64,000 nucleotides of DNA from Triglochin maritima (lineage: Eukaryota > Streptophyta > Magnoliopsida > Alismatales > Juncaginaceae). Under the pieces are notes generated by a model. It did not search any database and was not told the DNA's origin. It worked only from the letters and a program-made list of their open reading frames with translations. The stretch is taken from contig OY821772.1 of the NCBI GenBank assembly GCA_963682175.1, positions 61,216,925 to 61,280,924 on the forward strand. Reading direction: 5' to 3'. Of this stretch, positions 43,480-54,541 are shown piece by piece. Made by a program: the position numbers and the translations under genes. How positions within the stretch are numbered: the stretch's first letter is position 1; each line of letters opens with the position of its first letter.

Positions 43480-43612
43480 TTTGCTGGTTTAAGGGAAGCA
43501 CGTACTACTTCCGCGAAACGAAGTGCGGTTTCACGGCCCTTCACAAGCAGTTCGACCGGATGAAGGAGGAGGAGAAAAATGTCTTCCAACGGACGCCTTT
43601 CGGTCACTTCCG
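43480..43612 (+). pseudogene. Fragment of the PMD/Ulp1 gene exon 2 in the hairpin loop
   Basis: The sequence GGTTTAAGGGAAGCACGTAC onward matches copy 1 at 387-530, including the intron acceptor and the codons GSTYYFRETKC ... VFQRTPFGHF. It then fuses directly to a minisatellite. It shows that the loop derives from the opposite half of the element. Confidence 0.88.
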
Positions 43613-44290
43613 GACACACTTTATTCTTAAACCGGACAACAAATACACATATTCCGGACAACAAATACACTTATTCCGGACAACAAATACACTTATTCCG
43701 GACAAACTTTTTGTTCCGTTTCGGGACACACTTTATTCTTAAACCGGACAACAAATACACTTATTCCGGAAAACAAATACACTTATTCCGGACAGCAAAT
43801 ACACTTATTCCGGACAAACTTTTTGTTCCGTTTCGGGACACACTTTATTCTTAAACCGGACAACAAATACACTTATTCCGGACAACAAATACACTTATTC
43901 CGGACAGCAAGTACACTTATTCCGGACAGCAAATACACTTATTCCGGACAGCAAATACACTTATTTCGGACACACTTTATTCTTAAACCGGACAACAAAT
44001 ACACTTATTCCGGACAACAAATACGCTTATTCCGGACCACAAATACACTTATTCCGGATAGCAAATACACTTCTTCCGGAAAAACTTTATGTTACGTTTC
44101 TGGACAAACTTTATTCTTAAACCGGACAACAAATACACTTATTCTGAACAACAAATACACTTAATCCGGACATGGATGAATCGTAATCCGGACGGACATG
44201 GATGAATCGTAATCCGTACGGACATATAACGTAATCCGGACATACTTGTAACTTAATCCGGACATAAATATAACTTATTCCGGACAGGCA
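43608..44290. repeat. 22-bp minisatellite in the hairpin loop
   Basis: About 28 units of the type ACAACAAATACACTTATTCC plus GG or ACAGCAAATACACTTATTCC plus GG. Longer ACACTTTATTCTTAAACCGG spacers occur about every four or five units. The right end (44170-44290) passes into the TAATCCGGACATA variants of copy 1. Confidence 0.92.
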
Positions 44291-44455
44291 TACAACAAAC
44301 CAAAATTACTTAAATATATTTGTCGCCATCAGAAATTAATTCACAAACGAACAAGCAAAGAAAGAGTTGAATCTTATGCAATAATACGGACAGACATACA
44401 ATGACTTTCAACAAAATTAAATAGGAATAATTCCAACCAAGGACAAATACAATAA

Positions 44456-46969
44456 TCAAGGAGGAACTCCCTCGTAATGCAAATTCATGTCCCAGTCATC
44501 GAAATCGTGATCCCCCGGTTTGGGTGCTGCAGGGTGTAACGGGGGTAGAACCTTATTCCTGATGATTTTCTTAACGTTACTTTTAATTATTTTCTCAGAC
44601 AAAGAAATCTGTCGTTTGCTCGGCGGTCTGCCTTTCCGTCTTGCCTTATCCGGATTGAGAACGGATGTACCATCGAACACAGGATCAGGTCGTTGCATAC
44701 GTTCCTTAAGCAACTCAAGTGCCTCTACCGCCTGAAGATATCTGTCGTTTGAGTCGAAAGCGGCCTCGGCGATCCAAACCGCACGACCCATTATGTCGTC
44801 GTGGCGACGAAGCGCATCGTTCCCCGTTATGCCACTTTGAAGGGGAAACTTGACTCCATAGCTCCTTCGGATATCCTTCCTCCATCGGTGGACGATGTAA
44901 GACTCGGGGAGCAACACGTTTGGACGTATTCGGGCAATAACAACATAAACGTGACAACATAGGATACCGACGTGATCAAACATTCTGCAATCGCATACCC
45001 ACTTCTCATCTCTAATTTGCACTGTGAACCGTTTCGACAATGGGAGGATATGTGTCAATACATGTTTGGTCACGTTGAAGTGCAATGTGTCGTCCTCGTT
45101 GAACTCATCCTTGATGTCGCAGTACATCATCTTCCCAATTTCTAACTGCACATTCTTGAAGACACCCACCGTATACAACTCGCCCAATTGCCTCTCGAAT
45201 GGATATTTCGAAATCAATTGCGGAGCCTTATGCTGACAATCGAAATCAGACAGAGCTTCCTTCTCATACTTGTGGCGTACTGCGAGTTCGTATTGTTGAA
45301 CGAACTGCTTAAGTGTCGTCCTTGATGTGAGGTACTTATCGAAGAAGGCGTTCATACCCTCACTTCTCTGGGTTGATGTCATTCCTGCGGAAAAACAATC
45401 CCGCCAAAATGTAGGTACCCAGCGCTCTCGAATTGCATAAATGGATCGGAGCCAATTATTGTCGTGGAACTCGAAATCATCTAGAAAACCCTGCCAATTC
45501 CGCTCGAATTCTGCCGGAGTCTTGGAATCGAATACACAGTTGTTGAGGTCAAACAACGTATGCTCCCGGTACTTCGTGGGCAGCTCCACAGGGGCCTTAT
45601 TCATTATGTGCCATATACAAAATCTGTGCCGCGCTTTAGGGAACACAGTCCTCACAACCGCAGCTATGACGCCACATTGGTCTGTTATGATCGTCGGGGG
45701 GCTTGTACCTGCACACAACGCGATCAAGATAAAAACATATGTTAATCGGGACAAAAATAACGTAAACCGGACAGACGTCAAGGGTAAACCGGACGAGCAA
45801 AAAACGTAAACCGGACAGACGTAAGGGATAAACCGGACGAGCAAAAAACGTAAACCGGACAGACGTAAGGGATAAACCGGACGAGCAAAAGACGTAAACC
45901 GGACAGACGTAAGGGATAAACCGGACGAGCAAAAGACGTAAACCGGACAGACGTAAAGGGTAACTGGACAGGCACATAACGTAAAACGGACAAAGCCGGA
46001 CAAAATAAAATACGTACCGTTCATGTACATCAACCATGTTTGGAACAACCAAATGTAATTTTGTGTCGTCTCGGAAGAGAGGAATGCGCAACCGAGTAGG
46101 ACAGACTGGTAGTGGTGATTTACCCCACAAATGGGGCAAAAGGCATGTCATACTTGTTGGTTATGTATGTTGTGTCGAAACATATTGCATCTCCAAAGTA
46201 AGAGTAAGCAGCTCGAGAACGACTGTCGGCCCAGAACACATTTCGTAGTCTGCCTTCGTCGTCCATATCCATTACGTAAAAGAAGCGGGAATCATTTTTC
46301 TGCATCCTGATGAAATAATCTTGGATAGCTTGCGCATCTCCTGGTCCCATTTTGAGGTTTCTAACCTCGTTCACAACATTCCTGCGAAACATAATTTTTA
46401 TGACAAAGCTAATTGTGTAACTTCAACCAGGTTAAGTGGAGAATAAATAACCTTAGGTCCCGCTCGTTGAAAGACAATTTATCGTGACCTCCAGCTTCGA
46501 CCACAAAAGATTGCATGGTCTTGGCGGCAGATATACCGGCAGCATCATTGCACGAAATGCGTTCTCTGGCGGACTCCGGGACGGATCTTTTTTGTCGGAG
46601 GAAGCGCATCTGGTCTTCCGACAGCATGGCGTGGTTATGTTGGAGATCTACGTAGTTAATTATGTAGCCTCTGGATGGATTTCCGGAGACCCTGATCCGA
46701 GCAGTGCACTCGACCCTACCGGATAACCTATGTTTTGGTCTACCTTCACCTTGGTTTCCCGGAGCATTACCCTCCTTGGAGCAAGTAAGAGTGGCATGTA
46801 TAACAACACCACGATCGTAATGAGATTGCCTTATCTTCACACCAAAACCACAGGAATCGGCATAGGAAACGTAAAATGCTTTGGCTTCTTCGAAGGAAGG
46901 AAAATACATCTTCTCTTGCGGGACGTTTGAGGCATGCGCCGGCTGTGAGGACACATTAACGAGTGCCAT
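44456..46969 (-). pseudogene. Transposase gene, right arm, full length but frameshifted
   Basis: Minus-strand exon equivalents are 46969-46452 (518), 46381-46018 (364) and 45708-44456 (1253). Exons 1 and 3 have exactly the lengths of copy 1. Exon 2 lacks one C in the run near 46123, so the frame breaks after NKYDMPFAPFVG. All DDE and SWIM motifs are otherwise present (ITDQ; QRSEGMNAFF; WVCDCRMFDHVGILCCHV). It is a dead gene with a different lesion from the left arm, so the two lesions arose after the inverted duplication or independently. Confidence 0.9.
45752..45995 (-). repeat. 44-bp minisatellite in the transposase intron, right arm
   Basis: Same family as 6646-7105. The intron (45709-46017) is 309 bp, exactly one 44-bp unit longer than the left-arm intron. 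Confidence 0.9.
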
Positions 46970-47491
46970 TACAGTACAGCAAAAAGGGAGGAAGAAGAAG
47001 GAAGGGTTCATAGGATCCGAATAAGGTAGCTAAAACATTTTGTATCTCCGTGAAGCGCCAAAAAAGAAGAAATGGAGGACGTGCTGATTTGAGGAGCATT
47101 AAATGCGATTGTGGACGTATCGGGAAAATAAAAGAAAAAGACAACATTCCGGAGTAAGTAGTACGCTTGTCCGGAATTAGTGTTCCAACTATGCGGATTA
47201 CATAGTAACTGTGTCCGGAATGAGTCATGCGCTTGTCCGGAAAAAAAAGGAAAATGAGTAAAAAATTAGGTGACGTGAAACCCTAAGAGATCTTTAGTGG
47301 ATCTCCGTTGAGCGCCAAAAGAAAAGGTGGTATCTCCGTAGATATGCATTTAATGCATCAGGAAGACAAATAAGAAAGACATCATTGCTCTGAGAAGCTT
47401 AGTGTACATGCTGACTGGATGCTGAATGGACAAAATTTCTCCGCCACGTAAGTAGCGTCAGTGACGCGCGCGTCTACTAAACATTTTCCTT

Positions 47492-48690
47492 CAAATTTTC
47501 AAGACGTAGAGCTACCTACCACATCTTTCCATTTCCATCCATCATCAATGACTTCTGGTTCTGGGACCGCGCAGCTGTTGAAAGAGAAAACAAACTAACT
47601 AACAAACACGACGACCATACCATACCATACCATCCCAGTAAAGACCAAGAGACTCACTCACTCCCTTAGTTCAATCCATGGCATCTATTTTCACTTCAAT
47701 CAAATAAGAAAACCAGGTTTCCTTAACAAACAGTTAACAACACACTTCTTCACTTTGGATGTTGTGGACACAAAAATATATACATCTCAAATCAAAATAA
47801 TTTTTCTAGTAATCGTCGACCAATTGTCGTCCCAGCTTAGTAGAAATTGGAACTCTATCGAGATGAGATTAAGCAACAACAGCAAAATGAACATTAAGGA
47901 ATCATTAATCTTTTGATATATGTTTATTAGTCTAAACATGGAAATATAGTCAAAACATTAAGAGATGTGGAATATCACAAAATTCAAAGGTGAAAAAAGA
48001 AAATTTTCCATTAAATAAGAAACAAATAAAAAAATTGAATTTTAACCATATTCGTAAGACTTGGTTTATTTTTTTATTTATTTCAAAAAAGAAAAGAAAG
48101 AAGAAGAATAGTGCATGCATGATCCCACGTTCAATTTGTTCAAAAAAAAAAAGAATTGTTCAAAAAAAAATGATGATCCCACGTTCAACAAAATGCAACC
48201 AACTTCATCTTTTGTTTTTTCACACGTAATGCAACAAAAAAAAAGAATTAAGAAAGAAAATCCATATTCATGGATATATAAAAGGATAATGGAATTATTC
48301 AAACCACATTAATAACCCCACCTCTTCTTAACCACCCAATACATCCATGATCATCACACTTCCCCCTCCTAATTCTCTCTCTCTTCTCCCCTGTAAAAAA
48401 CTCATCCATTCCTACAAAAAAAGAGGACACGTACAAAAGAGAAGGAAAAAAAAGAAGAAAAGAAAAGAAAAGAAAAGAAAAAAAAAGGGAGGGGAGACAC
48501 GTACCAAAAAAAGGAAGAGTAGAAAAACGTGAAGAGGAAAAAAGAGTTTTTTTAGCATACACCTCAAAACAATAAAAACGTGAGGGAAGAAGAGAAGGTG
48601 AAGGTGAGACACCGCAGCGATTCCGGCGAAGACATCGACAACTCTGGCAAGTGCAATAGCACTTACTTTGTCTAAATATCTATACATAAT
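47492..48690. other. Intergenic DNA, no gene seen
   Basis: AT-rich with A-rich low-complexity runs at 48060-48260 and 48410-48550. Reading frames here are Lys- or Phe-rich artefacts. Confidence 0.6.
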
Positions 48691-48696
48691 ACAACC

Positions 48697-48905
48697 ATTC
48701 CGACCACTTTCCTTTTGAGGAATTGTATCCGGATGGTTGTCAAACATGATTATTCCGGTCACTTTCCTTTTAAGGAATTGTATCCGGGTAATCATCCGGT
48801 AACACAATCATCCTGGCCACTTTCCTTTTGAGGAATTGTATCCGGATGGTTGCCTATACGTCATTCCGGTCACTTTCCTTTTAAGGAATTGTATCCGGTT
48901 TGATC
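48697..48905. repeat. Four tandem copies of a unit of about 50-65 bp (CACTTTCCTTTTRAGGAATT)
   Basis: Each unit reads CCGGYCACTTTCCTTTTRAG then GAATTGTATCCGG, with short variable spacers. It contains an imperfect inverted repeat (TTCC ... GGAA) bordered by CCGG. The bordering TCCGG recalls the MULE arrays, but the spacing is not 22 bp. Confidence 0.85.
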
Positions 48906-49319
48906 GTTTATAACTTGACAAAAAAAAGGATGCCGGAAGGCTATTGAATTTGTCGCAGAAATTAAACATGTATCATCATGATTGATATTCGGGTAGTTAT
49001 TAAAATTTGGAAAGAAAAAAACGCTTATATCAAAATGCTGTCAAAAATCTTATCACGATTTTGTTAATTTCAGCAAATCCAATCCAAAGTTATGAAACCA
49101 AACACAATAAAAAAATATATAACTTGTTATCTAAACGGTGCAACCACATGTCTCTCATTCATATGACCACTATTTTTCTAATATATTTTTCTAATGAGGA
49201 GAATACAGATGCATATATTTTTCTACACCAAATCAATTCTTCCTAATATGATTGACAAAAGCATATATTTTGCTTTGATTGCTACTGTTGGATTATATCC
49301 ATGCAGCCAACAATATATC
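48906..49319. other. Intergenic DNA, no gene seen
   Basis: AT-rich unique sequence. Confidence 0.5.
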
Positions 49320-50079
49320 TTATAATTTGATCCAACTAACATACCCCAAGCACTCCTTTCCAGAACCAGTTTCATCAATAAACATCCTTGGTGAACTAAC
49401 AGCAAAGGCTTCATCAATGTTCAATGGTTTGATAGGAAAACCACCATTAGAACAACATACAAGCCGACTTTCAAGGTCATCTTCTGATGTGCAGATCTCA
49501 GCTTTAATTGTATTAAAAAAAGAACGCAAATTTTAGGAGCAATTGAGAAGAATACCGGATTGTTATATCCTTCAAACAAACATGGAAGGTGGGACCATGT
49601 TTCTCATCATCTTCCAGGTTCATTTTAAAAGTAAAGCACTCCATCTTCATAAACAGGAAATACTGGAAGAGAGTTGCGCTCCCAATTCTATCTTCTTTTG
49701 GAGATTCATCTTCATGCTGACTGTAGTGTCTTTCTTGAACTTGTTTCTTTAACAATATCAGCAAATATGCTACTGTAATACATATAAATGGAGATAAAAG
49801 AACACAACCAGATTTGACAATGCACTTAACCTCCATCTGTCTTAGAAATGGCTCATCAGACAACAAACATAAGCCAACATAAGCCGAAGTATTAAACTTC
49901 TCAATTATAGAGGCTCCACAAACTGACTTTGGACCCACAATGTATCCTTGAAGGTCAGCCAGTTCTATCTGAAAATTATCATAGATATCATGAAAGTTGG
50001 AAAGTTCGTACCTTGGTGAATAATGTTCCCATGAAATTATTTTATTAAACCGGTACAAATTATATATAAGTTGTACCAA
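49320..50079 (-). pseudogene. VPS13-like (chorein family) gene fragment
   Basis: Minus-strand exon 50079-49556 encodes FQIELADLQGYIVGPKSVCG, then EKFNTSAYVGLCLLSDEPFL and KHGPTFHVCLKDITIR. It ends at a GT donor. A second exon from 49501 reads AEICTSEDDLESRLVCCSNG. These strings resemble internal segments of large plant VPS13/chorein lipid-transfer proteins. Those proteins are thousands of residues long, and nothing else of the gene is present, so this is a relic or captured piece. The family call is from memory of motifs and is tentative. Confidence 0.45.
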
Positions 50080-50224
50080 AATAATTCATGAAATTATTTT
50101 ATTAATAATTCATCATACGTGAATAGTAATAACGTTCCCATGCATATACCATATTACCATATGAAGGTAAATTTCCATATTAACCCCTACGAAAAGAATG
50201 AATAAGGGAACTCAGGGGTTATTC

Positions 50225-50650
50225 AATAGACTGAAACAAATCACAAATGGTATCTCCAATTGAGGTAAATCTTAAATCCACCCTTAAATGTGGATAAATT
50301 GCAATGATATATAAGTTATACTGTTGATTTACATATTGACCCAAAGTTGTAAATTGATCTTAAAATACAAATAGTCCCTTAAATGGACAAATTATAGATC
50401 CACCCCTAAATGTGGATAAATTACAAGAATACATAAGTTGTACCATTTGATATGCAAATGGACTTTAAATTACAAAAAATCCCCTTAATGGACAAAACTA
50501 CAAATCCAACAACAAATGTGGATAAATTGCAACAATATATAATTTGTACTAAACGGATTTGTAAAAATCAATCCTAAAATACAAGTAGTCTACCTAAATA
50601 AACAAAATCACAAATCCACCCCTAAATGTGGGTAAATTGCAAAATAAATC
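50225..50650. repeat. Tandem units of about 115 bp (AATCCACCCCTAAATGTGGA type)
   Basis: Four diverged units each contain AAATCCACCCCTAAATGTGG, ATAAATTGCAA, ATATATAAGTTGTAC and CTTAAAATACAAATAGTCC. Confidence 0.75.
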
Positions 50651-50727
50651 TTTAAAGTTATAAAATATGTCAACCAACCTAAAAATCGAAAACAAACATA
50701 AAATCTAAATATTGATTGCTCTAATAA

Positions 50728-52070
50728 TAAGTGAGGATGCACGCCAGGCTGGATCTTGGGTCCCTCTCTCTTATCGTTGGAGTGATCAAAACACTAAAAT
50801 ATGGACTACCTTAGTCGTGAGTGAGGATGCACGCCAAGCTTGATTTTGGGTTCCCTCTCCCTTACTGGCGATGAAGTCTTCATTTAACAAATCAAATAAA
50901 CAAAACAAACATACACAAAAACCTCCTAGGTTATGAGGTTAAACTAACCGTTTGTACGATATTCTAATATAAGAATTATCGTTGACAAATCAAACACAAA
51001 CCCTCCGGGTCACGAGGCTAAACTGTCCAATATACATAAAATATTCTCCCAGTTATGAGATTAAACTAACTATTTGATGATATTTAAATATAAGAATCAT
51101 CGATAATATAACAAAAACACATATACAAAACCTCCTAGGTTATGAGGCTAAATTAACCGCTTGTACGATATTCTAATATCAGAATTATCGTTTATAAACC
51201 AATTATAGATAACTCATCCTTGTGATAAAGTTAAATTCACTAATATCAGGTTGTCTTCATCATAAAGTTGAAGCATCCAAACACGTACAAAACCCTCCGG
51301 GTCACGAGGCTAAACTGTCCAATATACATAAAATATTCTCCCAGTTATGAGATTAAACTAACTATTTGATGATATTCAAATATAAGAATCATCGACAATA
51401 TAACAAATATATACATATAAAACCCCTCCGGGTTACGAGGCTAAACTGACCAAAACATTATAATATCTACATCAAAAATAATAATTATCCAAACTAGTCA
51501 AATACACATAAATATCACATCATAGGTTACGAGGCTAAACTAATCTAACCCCTTAGTGATATTTAGTAATGAGATAAACTAAAATCGTCATACTCAAACA
51601 AAGAATATACACAATGTTCTCCCGAACAGGGGAATAAAATGTTTACGATGTCTCCTATAATACGAGACAACACCCAATATATACAAAATACCTCCTAGGT
51701 TACGAGGCTAAATTAACCGTTTGTACGATATTCTAATATAAGAATTATCGTTGATAAATCGAATATATGTAACTCCTCCTTGTGACGAGGTTAAACTCAC
51801 TAATATTAGGATGTCTTCGTGATAAAGTTGAAGCACCAAAACAAACATATACAAAACCCTCCTAGGTTATGAGACTAAACTAACCGTTTGTACGATATTC
51901 TAATACAAGAAATATCGTTGATAAGTCATATACATATACAACACTTCCTAGTTATGAGGCTAAACTAACCATTTGGTGATATTCTAATATAAGAATCATC
52001 ATCTCCATAACCAAATATGTACATAAATTTCCTCCATGTTATGAGGCTAAACTGACTAGATCTCGGTGAT
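50728..52070. repeat. Complex tandem repeat region (TTAYGAGGCTAAACTAACC type)
   Basis: About fifteen diverged units carry CCTCCTAGGTTACGAGGCTA then AACTAACCGTTTGTACGATA, and often TTCTAATATAAGAATTATCG. A higher-order step of about 290 bp is visible, since 50997-51110 recurs almost unchanged at 51290-51405. Two copies of GGATGCACGCCARGCTKGAT lie at the left edge. No coding content is seen. Confidence 0.8.
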
Positions 52071-53125
52071 CATAATAAAGACAATCACCAAACAAAACCA
52101 AAGCAAACAAACTAAACTGCTATACATGACGGTCCCCTTCAAATAAATAAGGGAATGAATCGTCAAACAACATATGGAAATATATAAGCCAAATGATTGC
52201 CTTGGTTATGAGTTTAAAACTAACCCTTATTTGATAATCTCTCCTTATGAGAGATAAACTTGTCAAATGATGGAATATATGCTTGAATATCTTTGGACAA
52301 AAAGCTAAATTACCATAGTAAGATGGTCCCTTTAAATATGAGAAGGAGCAAATCATCAGGCCCCAAAAACTTGAAACCAAATTGTCGCAGCGATACTGTT
52401 CCTTGAAATAGAAGAAAGAATAAGTCGTCAAGCTCTGACTCTGAATGCATCATCTGTGGCATGAGCTCAACTACCACGTTCTCCAAGCTATTTGATATAT
52501 GTAATAGTTTGTGAAATATGTATCATGTATTCATCTTTTGTACACCATATAAATGTGTCAAAGTTCATGTATTCCTATATCGAATGAAATGGAATATTGA
52601 ATTTATATCATTTTGTTGTCATTTGCATTTTCTTTACTTAGCGTTACAAATGGTGACATGATCGTGACAATAGAGAGGCATTCTTCTATACGAAGTTGTA
52701 AGGTGCGGAATTCCATTATGAATTCTTGAGAGATCTTCGCAACATCAATATATAAATACAAAAGAACAAAAAACGCACGTTAAACGGATGTGATGTCACA
52801 CAAGTATAATATATCATTGTAATGCATAGGATCAATGTCATAATATTAATTTCGTAGTCTCACAACCCAAATATATCCACTACTCCAGAGAAGCATCACG
52901 GTAGGGTAGGGGTCCTTGTACTTACGTCACACCACAACCATTCACTCAAGATAAGCAATCAAGGACCCCTCCCCCATCAGCCTTCCATCCGTGGTAAGTA
53001 TGGACTATTGATTTACCTCATATCCTTCTTTCCTTCCTTCCTTATCCCCCACACAGACAATATAACAACACATACTACAAGCAAGCAACCAAGCAAGGGG
53101 ATATAATAATAATCAAGTCACTCCT
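52071..53125. other. Intergenic DNA downstream of ADF6, no gene seen
   Basis: AT-rich unique sequence. The part nearest 53125 should be the 3' untranslated region of the ADF gene. Confidence 0.55.
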
Positions 53126-53737
53126 TCAGTGAGCACGTTCTCTAAGCACATCCAACTCCATTTCAGTAGGGTCAGTAGCCTGGATCTCGTAGTGGACACC
53201 ATCAAGTTCACGTCGGAATCGGTCCTTGGATGTGGCATACAACATCTTAGCCCGAATGCGCGAAGTGGATGGAGACCTGATCGATCGGTAGGCGCAGTGG
53301 AATTTTATTGATTGAAAATTGAAAATTGAAAATTGAAATGAAGATGTAGATGGAATTACCTACGTACCATGCAATGAAAAAGATCTTGCTTTTCTGGCAA
53401 TTATCTGCAGTGACAAAGTCAAAGTCGTAAACAGCATAACGGCAATCGTTTTCAGGCAGGGATGAAGTGAAATCATGGTAGGTTTCCCCAGGACCTCCCT
53501 TTTTCTCAACCACCACTTCCTTTTTCTTTTCATCAATCTTGAACACAACGTACCGATGAATCTTCTTCCTCTTTAACTCGAGGAAACTCGTCTTGCTCTG
53601 CTCACCAACTCCCATGCCAGAACAAGCATTTGCATTTGACTGAAAATTCATTTTTGAAAAAGTAAATTCGGAAAGGAAATCATACATCGAATTTCCATCC
53701 GGAACATAAAAGAAAATCTCACCATCCGGAACGACAT
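53126..53737 (-). CDS. ADF6: Actin-depolymerizing factor, ADF6-like, 145 aa
   Basis: Minus-strand exons are 53737-53723, 53639-53368 and 53276-53126 (15 + 272 + 151 = 146 codons), with introns of 83 and 91 bp. The protein starts MSFRM then [11 protein letters not shown]. It contains the actin-binding core [20 protein letters not shown], then [20 protein letters not shown], and ends [15 protein letters not shown]. This is the single ADF-homology domain at the normal length, with the actin-binding long helix complete. Like other plant ADFs it should sever and depolymerise actin filaments in the cytoplasm. The very short first exon is typical of plant ADF genes. An alternative start at the last codon of exon 1 (53725) would shorten the protein by four residues. 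The MSFR start and STSRIRAK favour ADF6. Confidence 0.93.
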
Positions 53738-53800
53738 GGTTTGGTTTGGAATAGCTCCGGCGATAGATTTGTGAAAGATGAGTATGTATGTATATATATA
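53738..53800 (-). promoter_or_regulatory. Probable 5' leader of ADF6
   Basis: A short leader just upstream of the ATG, preceded by a (TA)n and (CATA)n microsatellite at about 53784-53810. Confidence 0.4.
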
Positions 53801-54411
53801 TATATATACACACTACAACAACACAACCAATATAATATATAGAACACCAATCAATAACAAAAAAGATATTATTCCCACTCCACACACCTGCACGTAAATT
53901 CAAGACCAACTTCAAAGACCACATTTTCCGTCTTTCTTTCCTGACGTGGCGTTTTTTACGGATCAGATTATTTGTTCTTTTTCGACGAATATTATATATT
54001 TGATATTTGGTGGACGGGACGGTGCGTCCATCCAACGCTAACTCAAACCTTACTTTACAATTACTTACACAAATTGAAATCAACCTTCCAATTCCCATTC
54101 AACTCCAATATTCTTTTTTATTCTTTTCTTCTAATCCAGAAACAGAAAGACAAGACAGATTAAGAGGTCGGCCACCATTTTTCTTTTATATTAGCAAAAA
54201 TAAAACAAATATGTGGTCAATAATCGACAGATCTCTGTGTGGGGTTTAACTTGCTTGCTTCGATCAGACTTGATTGTCGCACCTTCGGATCCCAAATTCT
54301 ATTGGAATAGGAACATTTAGGGTGCTTTTGCCGTAATTTTTTTATATAATAATAAAAATAAAAAAATTTCGAAATTTAGGAAAAAAAAATTTTTTTTTCC
54401 AAAAGTACTCC

Positions 54412-54541
54412 GATCGCGGGTGTAACCCGCGATCCGTGGAGGCACGGATCGCGGGTGTGACCCGCGATCCGTGCTCCACGGATCGCGGGTCACACCTGCG
54501 ATCCGTGGAGCACGGATCGCGGGTCACACCCGCGATCCGTG
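54412..54541. repeat. Left hairpin array, 31-bp hairpins at a 34-bp step
   Basis: Hairpins at 54443-54473, 54477-54507 and 54511-54541 each have arms CACGGATCGCGGGT and its complement around a 3-base loop, separated by CTC and GAG. A partial hairpin lies at 54412-54434. One mismatch (ACCTGCG) is present in the middle unit. Confidence 0.93.

Larger units (their letters stand above)
41143..47491. mobile_element. MULE copy 2: giant inverted duplication of the transposase half
   Basis: Left arm 41143-43447 and right arm 45144-47491 are near-identical inverted copies of about 2.3 kb. Each holds a terminal end, subterminal TCCGGA sites and the 5' two-thirds of the transposase gene. The right arm continues through the rest of the gene to its stop at 44456. 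The centre holds a piece of the PMD/Ulp1 gene and a 22-bp minisatellite. Both outer ends are the transposase-side terminus (GGAAAATGTTTAGTAGACGC). No 9-bp target duplication was found. A transcript through both arms would fold into a very long hairpin. Confidence 0.93.

Noticed and set aside
41143..47491. Target-site duplication for the inverted MULE copy
   Set aside because: The 9 bases outside each end were compared in several registers (for example TCATTTCCC versus AAATTTTCA) and none match.
48299..48807. Overlapping minus-strand frames rich in Phe and Leu
   Set aside because: They are antisense to an AAAG/AAGA low-complexity run and part of the tandem repeat at 48697.
53247..54098. A single 283-codon frame covering the ADF region
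   Set aside because: It joins leader, intron 1, exon 2 and intron 2 without stops by chance. Family length and splice sites support the three-exon ADF model.
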